Made by a program: the position numbers and the translations under genes. Below are positions 44,226-55,911 of a stretch of 64,000 nt of DNA, in pieces. The number at the start of each line of letters is the position of its first letter. Positions within the stretch are counted from its first letter, which is position 1. Source of the stretch: Brachynemurus nebulosus. Its lineage: Eukaryota > Arthropoda > Insecta > Neuroptera > Myrmeleontidae. The notes under the pieces are model-generated. The model saw nothing but the letters and a program-made list of their open reading frames with translations, did no database searches and was not told where the DNA came from. The stretch lies in the NCBI GenBank assembly GCA_035578155.1, contig JAPWDM010000033.1:2067001-2131000 (forward strand), written 5' to 3'.

Positions 44226-44310
44226 GTCGGGCATAAATCCAACCCCTCGCCCTCGTCGTGCTCGGCGGTAACTGCTAGCTGGCTAGCAGGCTAACGGGGC
44301 TCTGGTTGGT
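44226..44310 (+). ncRNA. Candidate HDV-like self-cleaving ribozyme (copy F)
   Basis: P1 GTCGGGC 44226-44232 with GCTCGGC 44260-44266 (7 bp, two G-U). P2 CCCC 44243-44246 with GGGG 44296-44299, plus CCA/TGG beyond an internal loop. P3 is weak (TCG 44247-44249 with CGT 44257-44259, one mismatch). L3 ccctcgt resembles the HDV L3. J1/4 GGTAA. P4 CTGCTAGC 44272-44279 with GCTAGCAG 44282-44289, with a very short loop so the inner pairs must open. J4/2 GCTAAC has CTAA (CNRA), C44291 putative catalytic. Compared with copy E, P2 changes CCT/AGG to CCC/GGG and P4 replaces a G-U pair. G44226 directly follows the target-site duplication, where an HDV-like ribozyme would generate the element's 5' end. Confidence 0.75.
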
Positions 44311-45397
44311 TAATAAATAAGACGAACACAAGATCTTTTAACACATAAATTGTTTTTTATTTATTGTTATTGTCTTTGTCCCACGTTTGTGTTTCTTGCC
44401 ACTGGAGGTCCTTGGGGCCTCCAACGGTGTTGTTGTAATCCCCACTGTACCCCTGGGTGGTTCTAGGCCCTCGGAGACGTAGTGGGTTGGCTGTGATATT
44501 TTGTTGTTGTTTTCTTGTTGTTGTATTTTGTTGAATTTTTGTTTGATTTGTTTTTTGCTAACGGAGGCTCTTGAAGCCTCCAGTAGTGTTGTTAGGATCC
44601 CCATTGCACCAGTGGGTGGTTCTAGGCCCCCACGAGTGCAGTGGGTTACTGTGATAACCATCTGTGATATTTTTTTTTTGTCTTGTTATGTTTTGAACTG
44701 TTTTTTGTTATACTACCGGATGTCTTTTGTTTATCAAGGGTGGTATTATTTTCTCCTTTTCAATTGTTTACTGTACCCGCTGGGTGGACGCCAACGAACC
44801 CCAGCGGGAGCTGTCTCGTCTTACAACTTTTTATTTTGATTTCATCTGGAAAGCTCGTATATATCCAAGCAACTCGTTCCGATTAGCTACTCTTTATGAG
44901 ACGGAGTACATATGCTCAGGGTATGCCATCGGCAGTTTTGCGCCGTTGGTCATATCAGTGCTGATCTTGTGCATGGTATCCACCGAGTGGTTTTAAACTC
45001 TCAATGGAATACCAATATAGCTAAATGAACCCTAACAAGCAGCAGTATTTCCACAGACAGCAATCATAATTCGTCCCGCAACATTGGAGTTGTTTTAGCC
45101 TCTATTGTTGCATGAGTGTCCGGTTGTACCTGAGGACAGGGTATTCACTGATTTGCAATGTCTTGTCCACACTGAGCATATTTATGGGCCCTGGGATGGC
45201 AGGGCCCCTCGTTGGCTTTTCTTTTAATGTGTAACTGTCCTTTGTCTATTGCATTTATGTGTCCCTGTCTTTGTGTGTGTTTAATAATTTTGTCGTGTTC
45301 TGGCGGCGCATGCCCATAGATGGCGATGCCGCCGGGCACTGCTGACCGCGCCATCCACCGGCAGCAGTGTCCCAATTTTAATCAAAAAAAATAAAAA
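44226..45397 (+). mobile_element. Hairpin-array retroposon, copy F (complete, with 12-bp target duplication)
   Basis: AATAATTCAAAT at 44214-44225 is repeated at 45398-45409, defining a 1,172-bp insertion outside a long (TAA)n tract. The first base inside is G of the ribozyme fold. The interior has its own hairpins (GGAGG...CCTCC near 44404-44425; CCCACTG...AGTGGG near 44440-44490; again near 44560-44650; CCGCTGGG/CCCAGCGG near 44778-44810) that differ from copy E. The 3' ~200 bases are the shared module, ending attttaatc and an A-rich tail. No coding frame is supported. Confidence 0.85.
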
Positions 45398-45409
45398 AAT
45401 AATTCAAAT

Positions 45410-45832
45410 ATACAATAGAATAATTAATTACAAAACTGCTCGAAAGCTATACAATTAAAATTGTTCAATGATCAAATTATAGAATCAACGAGCCAGTGCA
45501 ACAATAAATAAAATAAAAATTATTTTCATACCTATACCAAAACGAACTGAACCTGGTAAAGATGAAATTTTAAAAGGAACAAATTTCCAGCCGAACTGGT
45601 TAAATAGCAATGATTAGCGCGTAAAATCAGCTGCCAAACATAGGTACCAACCGCAAAAAAAATTAATCAAAAGGCAATAGACTCGCTTTGCAACTACAAC
45701 GCGTACTGTGCGTTCCAACTTACACAATGTACAAATTTCATTTACATTATGTAAATCACAATGTTTTTTTTTTATAAAATTTATAAATTAAATTTTCTTT
45801 TTTTTTCTTTTTAAAAAATTTGTTCAAGAATG

Positions 45833-45914
<82 letters not shown>

Positions 45915-46008
45915 CATTCTTATATATATAGTTACATTCTTTCATTCATATATATAGTTACATTCTTTCTTCATATATATAGTTACATTCTTTCATTCAT
46001 TATAAAAA

Positions 46009-46074
<66 letters not shown>

Positions 46075-47040
46075 TTTATATCGTTGAAACGGAGAAAAAA
46101 AATTATGAAGAAAATGTTTTTATAATTTTCTTTCTATGTTAAGTAGTTTTCGAGAAAATTGTAATTTTTCACTTTTGGGTCGCTTGGGTCATTTTGCTCT
46201 CTTTGTCAGTGTAATAAGTAATTTATACTTTTGTATCAATTCATTATAAAATATAGAAAGGTAGCTTTTTTTTACGAATTTTTACTTAACTCGGCAATTC
46301 CCATGCCGCGATCTATCGACAAAATATTCTTATTTCGTGCTAGTTTTTATCTTTAGGTACTCAACATATAAAAAATAAATAATTGAAAAATAAATACCCT
46401 TTAATTTTTTGTTAAATGGCGTGTCAATTATAGGTCATACGGGCCGTTATTTGTAATATGAACTGATAAAACGGTACGAAATTACCGGCAAAAAATCACT
46501 TTCATTATAAGCTTGATTCTTAAATGATAATTTGTTATAACAATAATAGCAGTACCTACTTTTTAGACATTTTTGTAACAGCGAAAATACTACAAGATAC
46601 ACTCACACGCAATAAAACAGCAAATCGTTTGAAACAACAGAATTAATTTGACCGTTAACATAACTTCAGTGTTGCGAAATTAAAACCATGAATACTACTA
46701 AGTATTAACATTTTAGTCGTAACACATTTATTTTTAAAGTTTGTTATATTGTCTGTAAAAAAAAAATCACAAATCACTGTCACCTAGAGGTGACACTGGG
46801 AATTCTCGAGTTAAAATAAGTGATCGCTATTCAACATGTATGTATTAATTGTATTATAATAAACATATTCTGTCTCATGTTAATTGTATTATAATTAACG
46901 TAGCTCTGTCTTAAATTGAAAAATTAAAATTAACCAGATTTTTTAAGCTTATGTAATGAAGATATTTTAGTTTTTTGTACTGAATTTTAAATGAACAAGA
47001 TATTGGAATTTACGTTATGATATAATATTACGAGTATTAT
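45410..47040. repeat. AT-rich DNA with (TA)n tracts and a short minisatellite
   Basis: (TA)n at about 45837-45909 and 46016-46071 brackets a minisatellite of three to four ~30-bp units (tatatatagttacattctttcattcat) at about 45905-46000. The remainder to 47040 has no recognisable gene. Confidence 0.75.
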
Positions 47041-47059
47041 ATTATAAAAAAATAACATA

Positions 47060-48309
47060 GGTAATATGTTTGTACGCACGGAAAAAAAATTTAAATGGAT
47101 CGATTTTGAAAATTTTTTCACTAATAATCATTAATGTTAGAAAATTAAACAAATTTAAATGGATTTAAGATATCTTACGTGAGATCCGTCAGGGTATTGG
47201 GGACCTAAAAACGCGGAAAATTAATTACCCAATCGATTTTGAAAATTTTTTCACAGTTAGTAAGTTAAAGTATTTGAATTAGTTAAGTAATTAAATGATG
47301 TCCGCAAGAACCTCACGGACTGCCATAAGTTATATGAGATCCATAGGACCCTTTTTTTACTGTTAGAGAGATAAAATTTTTACTAAAATTATTTTAGATG
47401 AATAAATATTATGTTGTATGAGTTCCGCCAGAGTTTACTGATCCCATAAATGTAAAAAATAAACTAACCGACCAATTTTGAAAATTTTGTCACTGATACA
47501 GAGCTAATCTATTTTAGATAGATATAGATTACGTTATGTAAGGTCCGCCAGGGTCCATAGAACCCAGAAGTATCAAAAATAAACTAACCGGCCGATTTTG
47601 AAAATTTTTTCACTGTTACGAACCTAAGCTATTTTAGATAGATATAGATTACGTTACATATAGAAATTTTTTCGCTATTAGAGAGCTAAACTATTTTAGA
47701 TGGATATAAATTACGTTATGAAAGGTCGGCCAGGGTCCGTGGGATCTAAAAGTGTCAAAAATAGAATAACCGACCGATTTTGAAAATTTTTTTACTGTTA
47801 GAGAAGTAAGCTATTTTAGATAGATATAGATTACGTTATGTAAGATCCGCCGGAGTCCATGGGACCCAAATGTGTCAAAAATGAAATAAGTCACCGATTT
47901 TGAAAATTTTTTCACTGTTACAGAGGTAAACAATTTTAGATGGATATAGCTTATATGTTGTATGAGGTCGGTCAGGATCCTGGGATCTTAAAAGCGCCAA
48001 AAATAAATTAACCGACCGATTTTGAAAATTTTTTCACTGTTACAGAGGTAAACAATTTTAGATGGATTTAGCTTATATATTGTATGAGGTCGGTCAGAAT
48101 CCTGGGATCTTAAAAGCGCCAAAAATAAACTAACCGACCGATTTTGAAAATTTTTTCACTGTTAGAGAGCTAAATTAGTTTAGATAGATATAGATTACGT
48201 TATGTAAGGTCCGACAGCGTCAGTGGGACCCAAAAGTATCAAAAATAAAATAACTGACCGATTTTGAAAATTTTTTCACTATTACAGAGGTAAATTTAGA
48301 TAAATACAG
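47060..48309. repeat. ~120-bp tandem satellite, left part
   Basis: About ten diverged units. The conserved word is gattttgaaaattttttcac, with starts near 47101, 47233, 47479, 47594, 47778, 47898, 48017, 48138 and 48259; the best-preserved spacing is 115-121 bases. Each unit also carries ttttagatrgatata and aggtccgccagggtcc. It is interrupted by the hAT-like element and resumes at 50649. Confidence 0.85.
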
Positions 48310-48317
48310 GTTGTGTT

Positions 48318-50640
48318 CAGGCCCGACGAGAGGGGGGGGACAGCTGTAGTCCCGGGGCGGGGCGGGTTCAAAGGGGGTCCGAGCCGGCCAAATAGGTCTT
48401 ATTTTTTACCAAATTTTAACTCATATAAATTGATTTTTAGCCAGTAAATATCGTGACGTTAAAAGTACAAAACCTTGTACTTAAGTCGATTTTTTTTCAT
48501 ACATACATACATACATACGCCTAATTCTGTTTTCATCTGATAGATTGGTTTCCGAAAGAATATTTATGGAAAAAATTGTAGATTAAATAAGAATTTCATT
48601 AGTCTTACCATTTTTATAGTTATGCTTGCACATTTTATTCCACAAACAATGGAAATTTAGTAATTTAGTAGATAAGGTAAGTTGTGCTTGAAAAAAAAAA
48701 AAAAAAAAAAAACTTGAAAACATTAAACAGAAAAATAATTGATTTGAACAACACAAAAAACAAAAGAACTCATTAAAAGCCCAATTATGACTGCAATTAT
48801 GTTAGGTACATTATTTTATAAAAGCAACCAAAAAATATTTCTGATTTCTAATTAACAAAACACAAAAATATTAATTACCAGTTATTACATTTCAGTAAAA
48901 TTTATATGAAAAAAATCATTTTAAAAGGAGTTTCTCATTTATAAAATTATAAAACCACTATGTAACAAAAGCATATTTAAATAAAGTTCCATTAGTTAAC
49001 TTTTTTAATTAATTATGAAATCAAAACATTTGTGTTAGAAGTTTTATGAATTATTAAGCACTGAAAAGAATGTCATCTCTGATTTTCAGTTATTTAAAAC
49101 AAAATCAAAATAACACGTGTGTTTTTTGTTTTGAAATCCAATTATTGAGTTCCAAGAAATATAAGAAAATTTTGTTTTTATTTTTGGGTAGTTAGTATAA
49201 AATTGAATTGAATCTTGTAAAAAGAGAACAAAATTTCGTGTTAGATCAAATTTATCTAAGAAAAGCTCATGTAAAAACAAAATTAGCTGGATTTAAATTA
49301 AAAGCAATAGATATTATTTCAAAATAAAGTAAAAAATAACATCTAAAATTCCTTATTATTATTTATATTTTTAGAATTATTACAATGCCACCAAGTTTTC
49401 TATATAAATTTAATTCTGTAAGTTTAAATGATCGTATAGGTTCATAAAACCGAAAAACCTACTAATGGTGCATTGAACGAAGCATCTTTTTATTACAAAG
49501 CTATTAAATATAGGAAAATTATTTTGATGACTTTTTGAAAAAAGAAATTTATTTTAGTCATGTTACCTTTTTTCTTCATTTAATAAAAAGATAAGATAAA
49601 AGATAATATATATCCTCTGCTAGCTCCGCAATTAAAGATATTATCAACATATTATCAACGCCTGCATATTTTTCGTCTTTGTTTATATTTCTAAGACATA
49701 AATTCATAACAATGAATTTAAAAAAATACTCTTATCACAGCATCCTGCGCATAGCGAATTTCCGATTACAAAAATTATTTTTTCTCGGAAACCATTTTAC
49801 ATATAATAATAAATTAAAACCTATCTTATGTGATTTTTGCCCCTCTTTTCGATGGTGCAAAATAAATTTATATCGATAGAATGGGAAAAAATAAAGCCAT
49901 TTAATTATGTCAAAACCTACTTTACATTCTATAAGAAAACAAAAGTTCGGGCTTATAACTCAAAAATGAGTAGTTATAGAAAAACTCAAAGAAAATATTT
50001 TGTCCGCTTATTTCATAGTAAATTATTGTCTGACATTAGAACTAATATTTAATTAAATATTTATTGCGTAATTTATTCATTTCTCAACCTAAATTTAAAT
50101 AACATTACAAAATATTTTTTTTAAATTTTCGAGATTATTTTTCAAGATAGACATACCACTTTATACATCAATAGAAAGAGGAGAAAAAATTCCATTATCT
50201 GTTCCAAAATGTATTTCATGTTTAGTAAGAAAAACAAGGCTCGGGGTCATACCTCAAAAATGGATAGTTACTGAAAAATTCTAAGAAAATATTCAAATTC
50301 TACGTAAAAAGTTGGTATTAGAATTTGCAGATGAAAATAACTTAATTCTTATCAGTAAGAAGTTAGGGAAGAAAAAGAAATTTGGAATTATGTCGATAGT
50401 TCCTAAACTATTGGAAAGTTTAGAGATAGCATTTGAGACATTCACTCTAACCAAATTAAACTTATTACATCACTCTACCGGGAAGGGCAAAATAACTTCT
50501 GCCGCGCCAGCTAGTATCTTTTATGTTTTTGTTACATAGATTTTAAAGGACAAGGTTGGATGTTAGTAGCAAATTTAATATTTGACAGGGGGCTCGGGAT
50601 AGTTTGTCCCTGGGGCCCTTGATTTCTCTCCACGGCCCTG
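48318..50640. mobile_element. hAT-like element inserted in the satellite
   Basis: Flanked by an 8-bp duplication GTTGTGTT (48310-48317) / GTTGTATT (50641-50648) with one mismatch. The ends start CAGGCCCGACGAGAGG and, on the other strand, CAGGGCCGTGGAGAGA, a typical short, imperfect hAT-type TIR followed by GC-rich subterminal sequence. The 2.3-kb interior is AT-rich with only short frames (49679-50052, 50312-50539), none recognisable as a transposase. Probably non-autonomous or decayed. Confidence 0.75.
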
Positions 50641-50648
50641 GTTGTATT

Positions 50649-50950
50649 ATCTGAAATCCAAAACTGTCCTGCGGATGCAAATGCGGCGTAAAATGCTACT
50701 TCTGAAAATACTTTTACTGTTAAAAAGGTTTCCGATTCTGAAAATTTTCTCACTCCTAGAGAACTAAATTATTTTAGATGGATACAACTATGCTGCACAA
50801 AGTCCGTTCGGGTTCTTGGGTCCCAAAAATACCAAAACTAATTACCCAACCGATTTTTAAAATTCTTTTACTCTTAGAATGCTAAACTATTTTAAATGGG
50901 TACAGATGAGATGGGTGCTAGATGAGATCCGCCAGTGCTCAATATTTGGA
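50649..50950. repeat. ~120-bp tandem satellite, right part
   Basis: At least two further diverged units (words near 50733 and 50853) after the hAT insertion, more degenerate than the left part. Confidence 0.7.
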
Positions 50951-51534
50951 AATTCGCTATGTTATGCAGATGCTGCGACAGGGGTATTATTTTAATAAAA
51001 ACAAAAAAGAAAAACAGTCCAATTTTTTAAAAAATTTATGATAACCATAAATGCCCTAACATAGTAGGTTAAAACCTTAATGGATATGGATATTTACTCT
51101 TTTAATCGATATGGATATTTACCTTATGTTGCCAAAACAAAACCTACGCATTATAAATATGTCATTTCGGTTATTTTTTAATCAACCTGTATGATAAAAA
51201 AGAAAAGAATGAAGAAAAGAAGCTAGGACTCTTATTAGAGAAACTTTCTAGAAATCCTAAATAATTGTTGTAGCATTATATTATTAAATATTGATTATAA
51301 CGGAAATACATGTGTATAAATTAAAAGTCATTTAGGTGGAAATAATAGTAAGTCTCTCTATAATCAACAATGAACACTCTAATTATTTGTTTTAATTCTG
51401 CGTAGGCAAATTATTACGTTATATATTATAAATATGCTGTTTATTTACTGTTATTTTTTAAGTGCATCCAACCTACAAAATTGAATATTTATATACAAAT
51501 CTACTATATATTATTATCGGTTCTAATTATCTGT
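50951..51534. other. AT-rich DNA, nothing recognised
   Basis: Starts with a copy of the word also found at 42607 (gctatgttatgcagatgctgc). No gene or transposon end supported. Confidence 0.45.
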
Positions 51535-51648
51535 AGGGTAGGGTCGTGTAAAATTCCACGGTCGGTAAGACTGCGCAATCTTGTTTTCTCGAAACAGGAA
51601 CAAATTTCGTAAATACCTAACTTCAACCATGTTTTGAAGTGTTAGGAT

Positions 51649-51809
51649 ATATGGAGGGATCAGTGTAAAAGTGAACCAAATCCATAAAAAAAATTTTTTC
51701 TAAAAATGCCTTTTTCGTTGAAGAGTTGTAATTTCTTAAACTTTAAACACATTTTTAGAAAAAAAAATTTTTATAGACTTGGTTCACTTTTACACTGACC
51801 CCTCCATAT
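51649..51809. mobile_element. Palindromic MITE in TIR element copy 2
   Basis: 161 bases. The left arm ATATGGAGGGATCAGTGTAA is nearly the complement of the right arm (ttacactgacccctccatat). The inner arms are A/T-rich. Copy 1 has uninterrupted sequence here. Confidence 0.8.
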
Positions 51810-52876
51810 GTAGTAGTTTCCCACAAAAATATTGGTTTACAACATAATTCTGATATTCTATGCTAGTTTAAAATTTTTAGAACTATTTAATATTATTTTT
51901 CTCAAATTTGAATGTGTTGCTACGTTTTATTTCGAAGCAAGTCAAAAGTTATAAATATTCCTGTGGCTAGTAAAGTTAGTCACGACCTAGCCTTAATGAC
52001 TTTAATTCGGGTCAGTACGGATGGATAGTTCCCACAAGATAATTTTTTTGATAATAGGCAGTCATGTAGGACTGCGCACAGCAGTTTCCGCCACAACGGT
52101 TTCTTTTATTGTTTATTTATTTATTTTTTTTTTTTCAAGGAATTCTATATGGCAAACCTTCGTACAAGAATTCTACGACCTCTTCATATAATGTGATTCT
52201 TCAAACAACATACAAAAAGATGTTTTGCCTGCACGTGGGTTAAAAATCATATGAGTGAAATTTCAGATTGACAAAATTTTGGAAAGTTTCAGTTTCACGT
52301 ATTCCATTTTTGAAAGAACAAGTTTCATGTATTCCAAACATATTGCGATGTTTGTGTATACTGTCAAAACCTACTTTTCGTCGAAAATTGTTAATCGCGA
52401 ATAACTTTTGAATAGCGTGTGTTCTAAAGAAAAAATAACAATTTTGAACTGAATAACGCTATTTCAACGAAAATATCGTTAAATATTTGTCATTGATAAC
52501 TTTCGATAACGAAAACTACATTTTAGTAGGCATAATATGTTCGTAATATCTGCAACTGACTTTGATTAAGCTTTTCAAATCGAATTTTTTTGCTACGACA
52601 AACCGTTTATGAAATCTACCGTTTAGAATAACAAAGGAGGACTGATGACATGACAAATTCACCTGGGTGCCGGATTGTTAAATGTAATTTTTGTTAAGTT
52701 CTAGGGTTTTTAATAAGATCGCACTCTTACACTATCGGTCGTGTAAGACTGTGCATTTACCATTTTGTGAATTTTCTTTAATAAGTCAGCTGGTATTGAA
52801 TTTGTCATAAAAATCCTTTACCATATCGTTAACTAAACATTAAGGTAGAAATAAATACAATTTACTTCTATAACAT

Positions 52877-53217
52877 ACCAGCGGAGTGGCCGAGCGTGCT
52901 TGTGCCCTAGCGCTTACCGCCTGGTAGGTCGGGGGTTCGAATGCCGCGGCCGGCTATGCTTGTGAAGGCTTTCTGCAGTTTCACTTCACAATTGCAGATG
53001 AATATCGGCATAGTGCCTTAAGGAGACGGCTGCAGACGCATACCTACCAAATCCTAGCTCTCACACCACTTTCCTTGTCCTCCACCCACATCATAAATGT
53101 ATAATGTAACGAATAAATAAAGTATACAAATAACGATGTGGGTGGCGTCTGTCATAGACTAAATAGTCTCAAAAACGGACGTTAAACACATTATTATTAT
53201 CATTATTATTATTATTA
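52877..53217 (+). mobile_element. tRNA-derived SINE with 15-bp target duplication
   Basis: TTACTTCTATAACAT flanks both sides (52862-52876, 53218-53232). The head carries a pol III promoter: box A-like TGGCCGAGCGTGC and box B-like GGTTCGAATGC, of the Leu/Ser tRNA kind. A ~200-base unrelated body follows, then a conserved tail hairpin (GGCGTCTGT...ACGGACGTT with an inner AGAC/GTCT) and an (ATT)n terminus. TIR element copy 1 preserves the empty site (caatttacttctataacatt near 42335). Confidence 0.9.
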
Positions 53218-53779
53218 TTACTTCTATAACATCTTCTGTTATTTTTTTATAGTCACCTAAATGTTAAGTTTTACACGACCTACCCTACTATGTGAATTAA
53301 AAATATATATTATGCGTTCTGGAATCTATAATAATCTAAAGGTATAATTTAAAACTGAAGATAATATCTTTGGCTTAAATTTTTATTAGATCTCTTGCTT
53401 CCTTATTGCTGACTTTGTTTTTGTATAAAGTAAAAGAAAATCGAAAAATGAGATGAAAATTTGAAGAAGCACTATGTTTTTTATCGCCTTACTTACAAAT
53501 TTGAAAAATTTATGAAGCTAGACAACAAAAAAAAAACTTTTCAAAAGATAGACTAAGATACAAATATTATTGTTCTCGTCATCACCAAGTCTGCTCGTAG
53601 AAAAATGTTTTTGGACACAAACTCGAAGTTTCTATCTGTAATAGCAACTGAAATTCATACTCAAACTGTAGTGAGAGCTTAAATTAATTTTCATCAAACG
53701 CAGCTAATATTATTCGCGCATTTGCTAGAAAAGTACGCTAGTATATATACAAAGGTTATTGGCTGATAAATATAGGTAG

Positions 53780-54250
53780 AAATGCCCCCGCACGAACTGT
53801 GTTGGCTTTTTTTCTGCTAACTGCTATCGATATAAGATTGCACATAAAATTTACTCAGTTTCAGTCCTTAAAAACTCACCCCTTGGGAGTAAAAAATTAT
53901 TTTTTGAAAATCGAAAAAATTTTTAACTTTTGAATGGCTTAACAGATTTGCCAGAATTTGGTATGTTTCAGATACCTCTATAGTGTATCTCAGAAAATAT
54001 TATTGGCTTTAAAAAAAATTATGACTGGTTCTATGGCTATAGCTATATGACTATGGGTATTACAACTCTAAAAACCGGAAAAAATCAGCAAAAAGCTCAT
54101 TTTTCAAATAAAAATTTGTAACTTTTTAAGTGCTCAACCAATTTTAAAATTTTTAACGGCGTTTTGAAGAGAAGACTTCAAGCTATGGAAAAAAATTACG
54201 GTCACTTTATTCTATGACAAAAGTGTATTTATTTAGACACTTCAAAAAGA
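53780..54250 (-). repeat. Inverse, diverged copy of the 6.7-kb repeat
   Basis: Read on the minus strand, 53780-53860 matches 6890-6975 (ctcagtaaatttyaatttt, tagcagaaaaaaagccaaca, then cacarttcgt). Similarity fades beyond. No gene is seen from 53287 to 54344 otherwise. Confidence 0.55.
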
Positions 54251-54344
54251 CGAAAATTAGTAAATTAAAAATTATATTTTAAAGGATTTTTTATTATAAA
54301 TTGATACAAAACATTGAAGTAACTCAACAGGATAAGCTATTATA

Positions 54345-54490
54345 CAAGAATTTTGTCAATTACCGCACAATAGGTGTAAAACAGGAGTTTGTGCTCTTCG
54401 CATATGGCTCGAAGATACTTAACACAATGAAAATGGCTTTTGCCATCTTTTGATCGTAGACACAAGCCGCACCTTGCCTGCCTCTTATCA
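54345..54490 (-). pseudogene. piggyBac-like transposase C-terminal Cys-rich domain (fragment)
   Basis: The minus strand reads KRQARCGLCLRSKDGKSHFH, then CVKYLRAICEEHKLLFYTYC. The spacing CxxC...CxxY...CxxH...C fits the RING-like Cys/His domain at the C-terminus of piggyBac transposases, with one Cys replaced by Tyr. A splice-acceptor-like ttgccag precedes it (about 54491). No DDD core is present upstream on this strand. A competing frame (54360-54650) is longer but has no recognisable content. It could be a transposon remnant or the last exon of a domesticated gene. Confidence 0.5.
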
Positions 54491-55911
54491 ACCTGGCAAT
54501 ACGTAAATAATTTATTTGAAAAGTATACATGAATTGGTGATTACATATAAAATATAAAATAAGCTTACTGTCACAAAAATTGAACGTAATCTCACTACTG
54601 GGATTCATACACGCCCCACACACAATATTTGTAAACACACTGCGTAACAACTAATCAACAACTAGAAGTGCGACCGATCTGACAATGCTCAGAGACCTTC
54701 GAACTAAATTATGGTTCACACCGGGAGTCGGTACTATTACTCGCTAGTTCAGGAGTTTAGTGCAAAGTTTGCCTGGGGTCCGTTGTAATCCCAATCATGA
54801 GCTTGAGGGTTAAGTGTTTCCTCGGATCATTCTTTGGGGACCACTAAAGCTGGTAAGAAGCATGTGTGTATACAATGGACAGATGAACTGAATGAATTCA
54901 TCGTACGCACATACTTCAAAGTTACTAGACTTGAAACAGACAAAACTGGTTACCGTACGAAATTACATCAAGATTTCACACGCACCTACCCTCACCTAAG
55001 TCGTCTCACTGAACAGAGACTGGCAGATCAAAAACGTGTCATTTGTACCAATAATGTCATCCCTTCTTTCCATATAAATACAATTAAAACACAAGTTATA
55101 CATAAATTTGCTCAAAATGAAGAAAGTCAGGCCGACGTTCCACCAGAAATGGGGAGGCTCCACATAAAACGACACTCAACAACTTGTCGATAATGAGCCT
55201 AACCACCATGAGACAGCAGTAAATGACACCTTACTACAAGAGATCGAGCTGGAATTTAACACAGCGCTTACTGAATTTGAAGGGACGGACCCAACACATT
55301 GGTACTTGTTACCTAAACAACACACCTCATGTAGACTGGCTGAGATTGTTGAGATATTAAATAATATAATACTGCCTAAACACCTGGAAACTTGTGATAA
55401 TTTTATGGAGTTACACACAGCTATCTACTGTGAAGCCGTTGAAGCTATTGTACCGAACGTTGTAACGGTTCCGATGTAACACCACCTGTAGCGCACAACT
55501 CGAAGGAGCACATTACTTCTGCCTGGGAAACACGATTGAATAAACGCATCAACAACATCCGATGAAACCTCGGTAGGATCACCCAATACCAACAGGGTCG
55601 GGATCCAGACGGCTCAACAAAAACATACACGAAATATAATACAAACAGACAGTACACACACAATACGAGGAACCCAATAAAACACTCACAGAGACCAAAG
55701 ATACGTTTCACCAAAAATTAACAGCACTAGCGAAGCGCTTACTAAGGTATAAGGTCAGTACTGGACCCAGACGACAAAACCAAGCGTTCAGCAGAAACGA
55801 GAGACCCAACGAAGTCTGACCCAATAATATAGTTCAACACCACTCACCATAATGGTAAAGTCAGCTGGATCGGTACAGAGATAACGAACATCTTCCGGAG
55901 ATGCCCTATAC

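Larger units (their letters stand above)
51535..53286. mobile_element. TIR element without transposase, copy 2
   Basis: It begins AGGGTAGGGTCGTGTAAAAT and ends ACACGACCTACCCT, bounded by TA. It is collinear with copy 1, with gaaacaggaac near both left ends and a gattttgttgataatag-like block. It carries two later insertions, a palindromic MITE (51649-51809) and a SINE (52877-53217), both absent from copy 1. A ~430-base piece of this family is also embedded in the Dong-like copy 3 at 56918-57345. Confidence 0.75.

Noticed and set aside
52877..52950. A functional tRNA gene
   Set aside because: Boxes A and B are present but the cloverleaf is degenerate and the sequence continues into a SINE body with target duplications.
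54360..54650. 96-codon minus-strand frame as a gene
   Set aside because: It overlaps the piggyBac-like frame in another phase and has no recognisable content.
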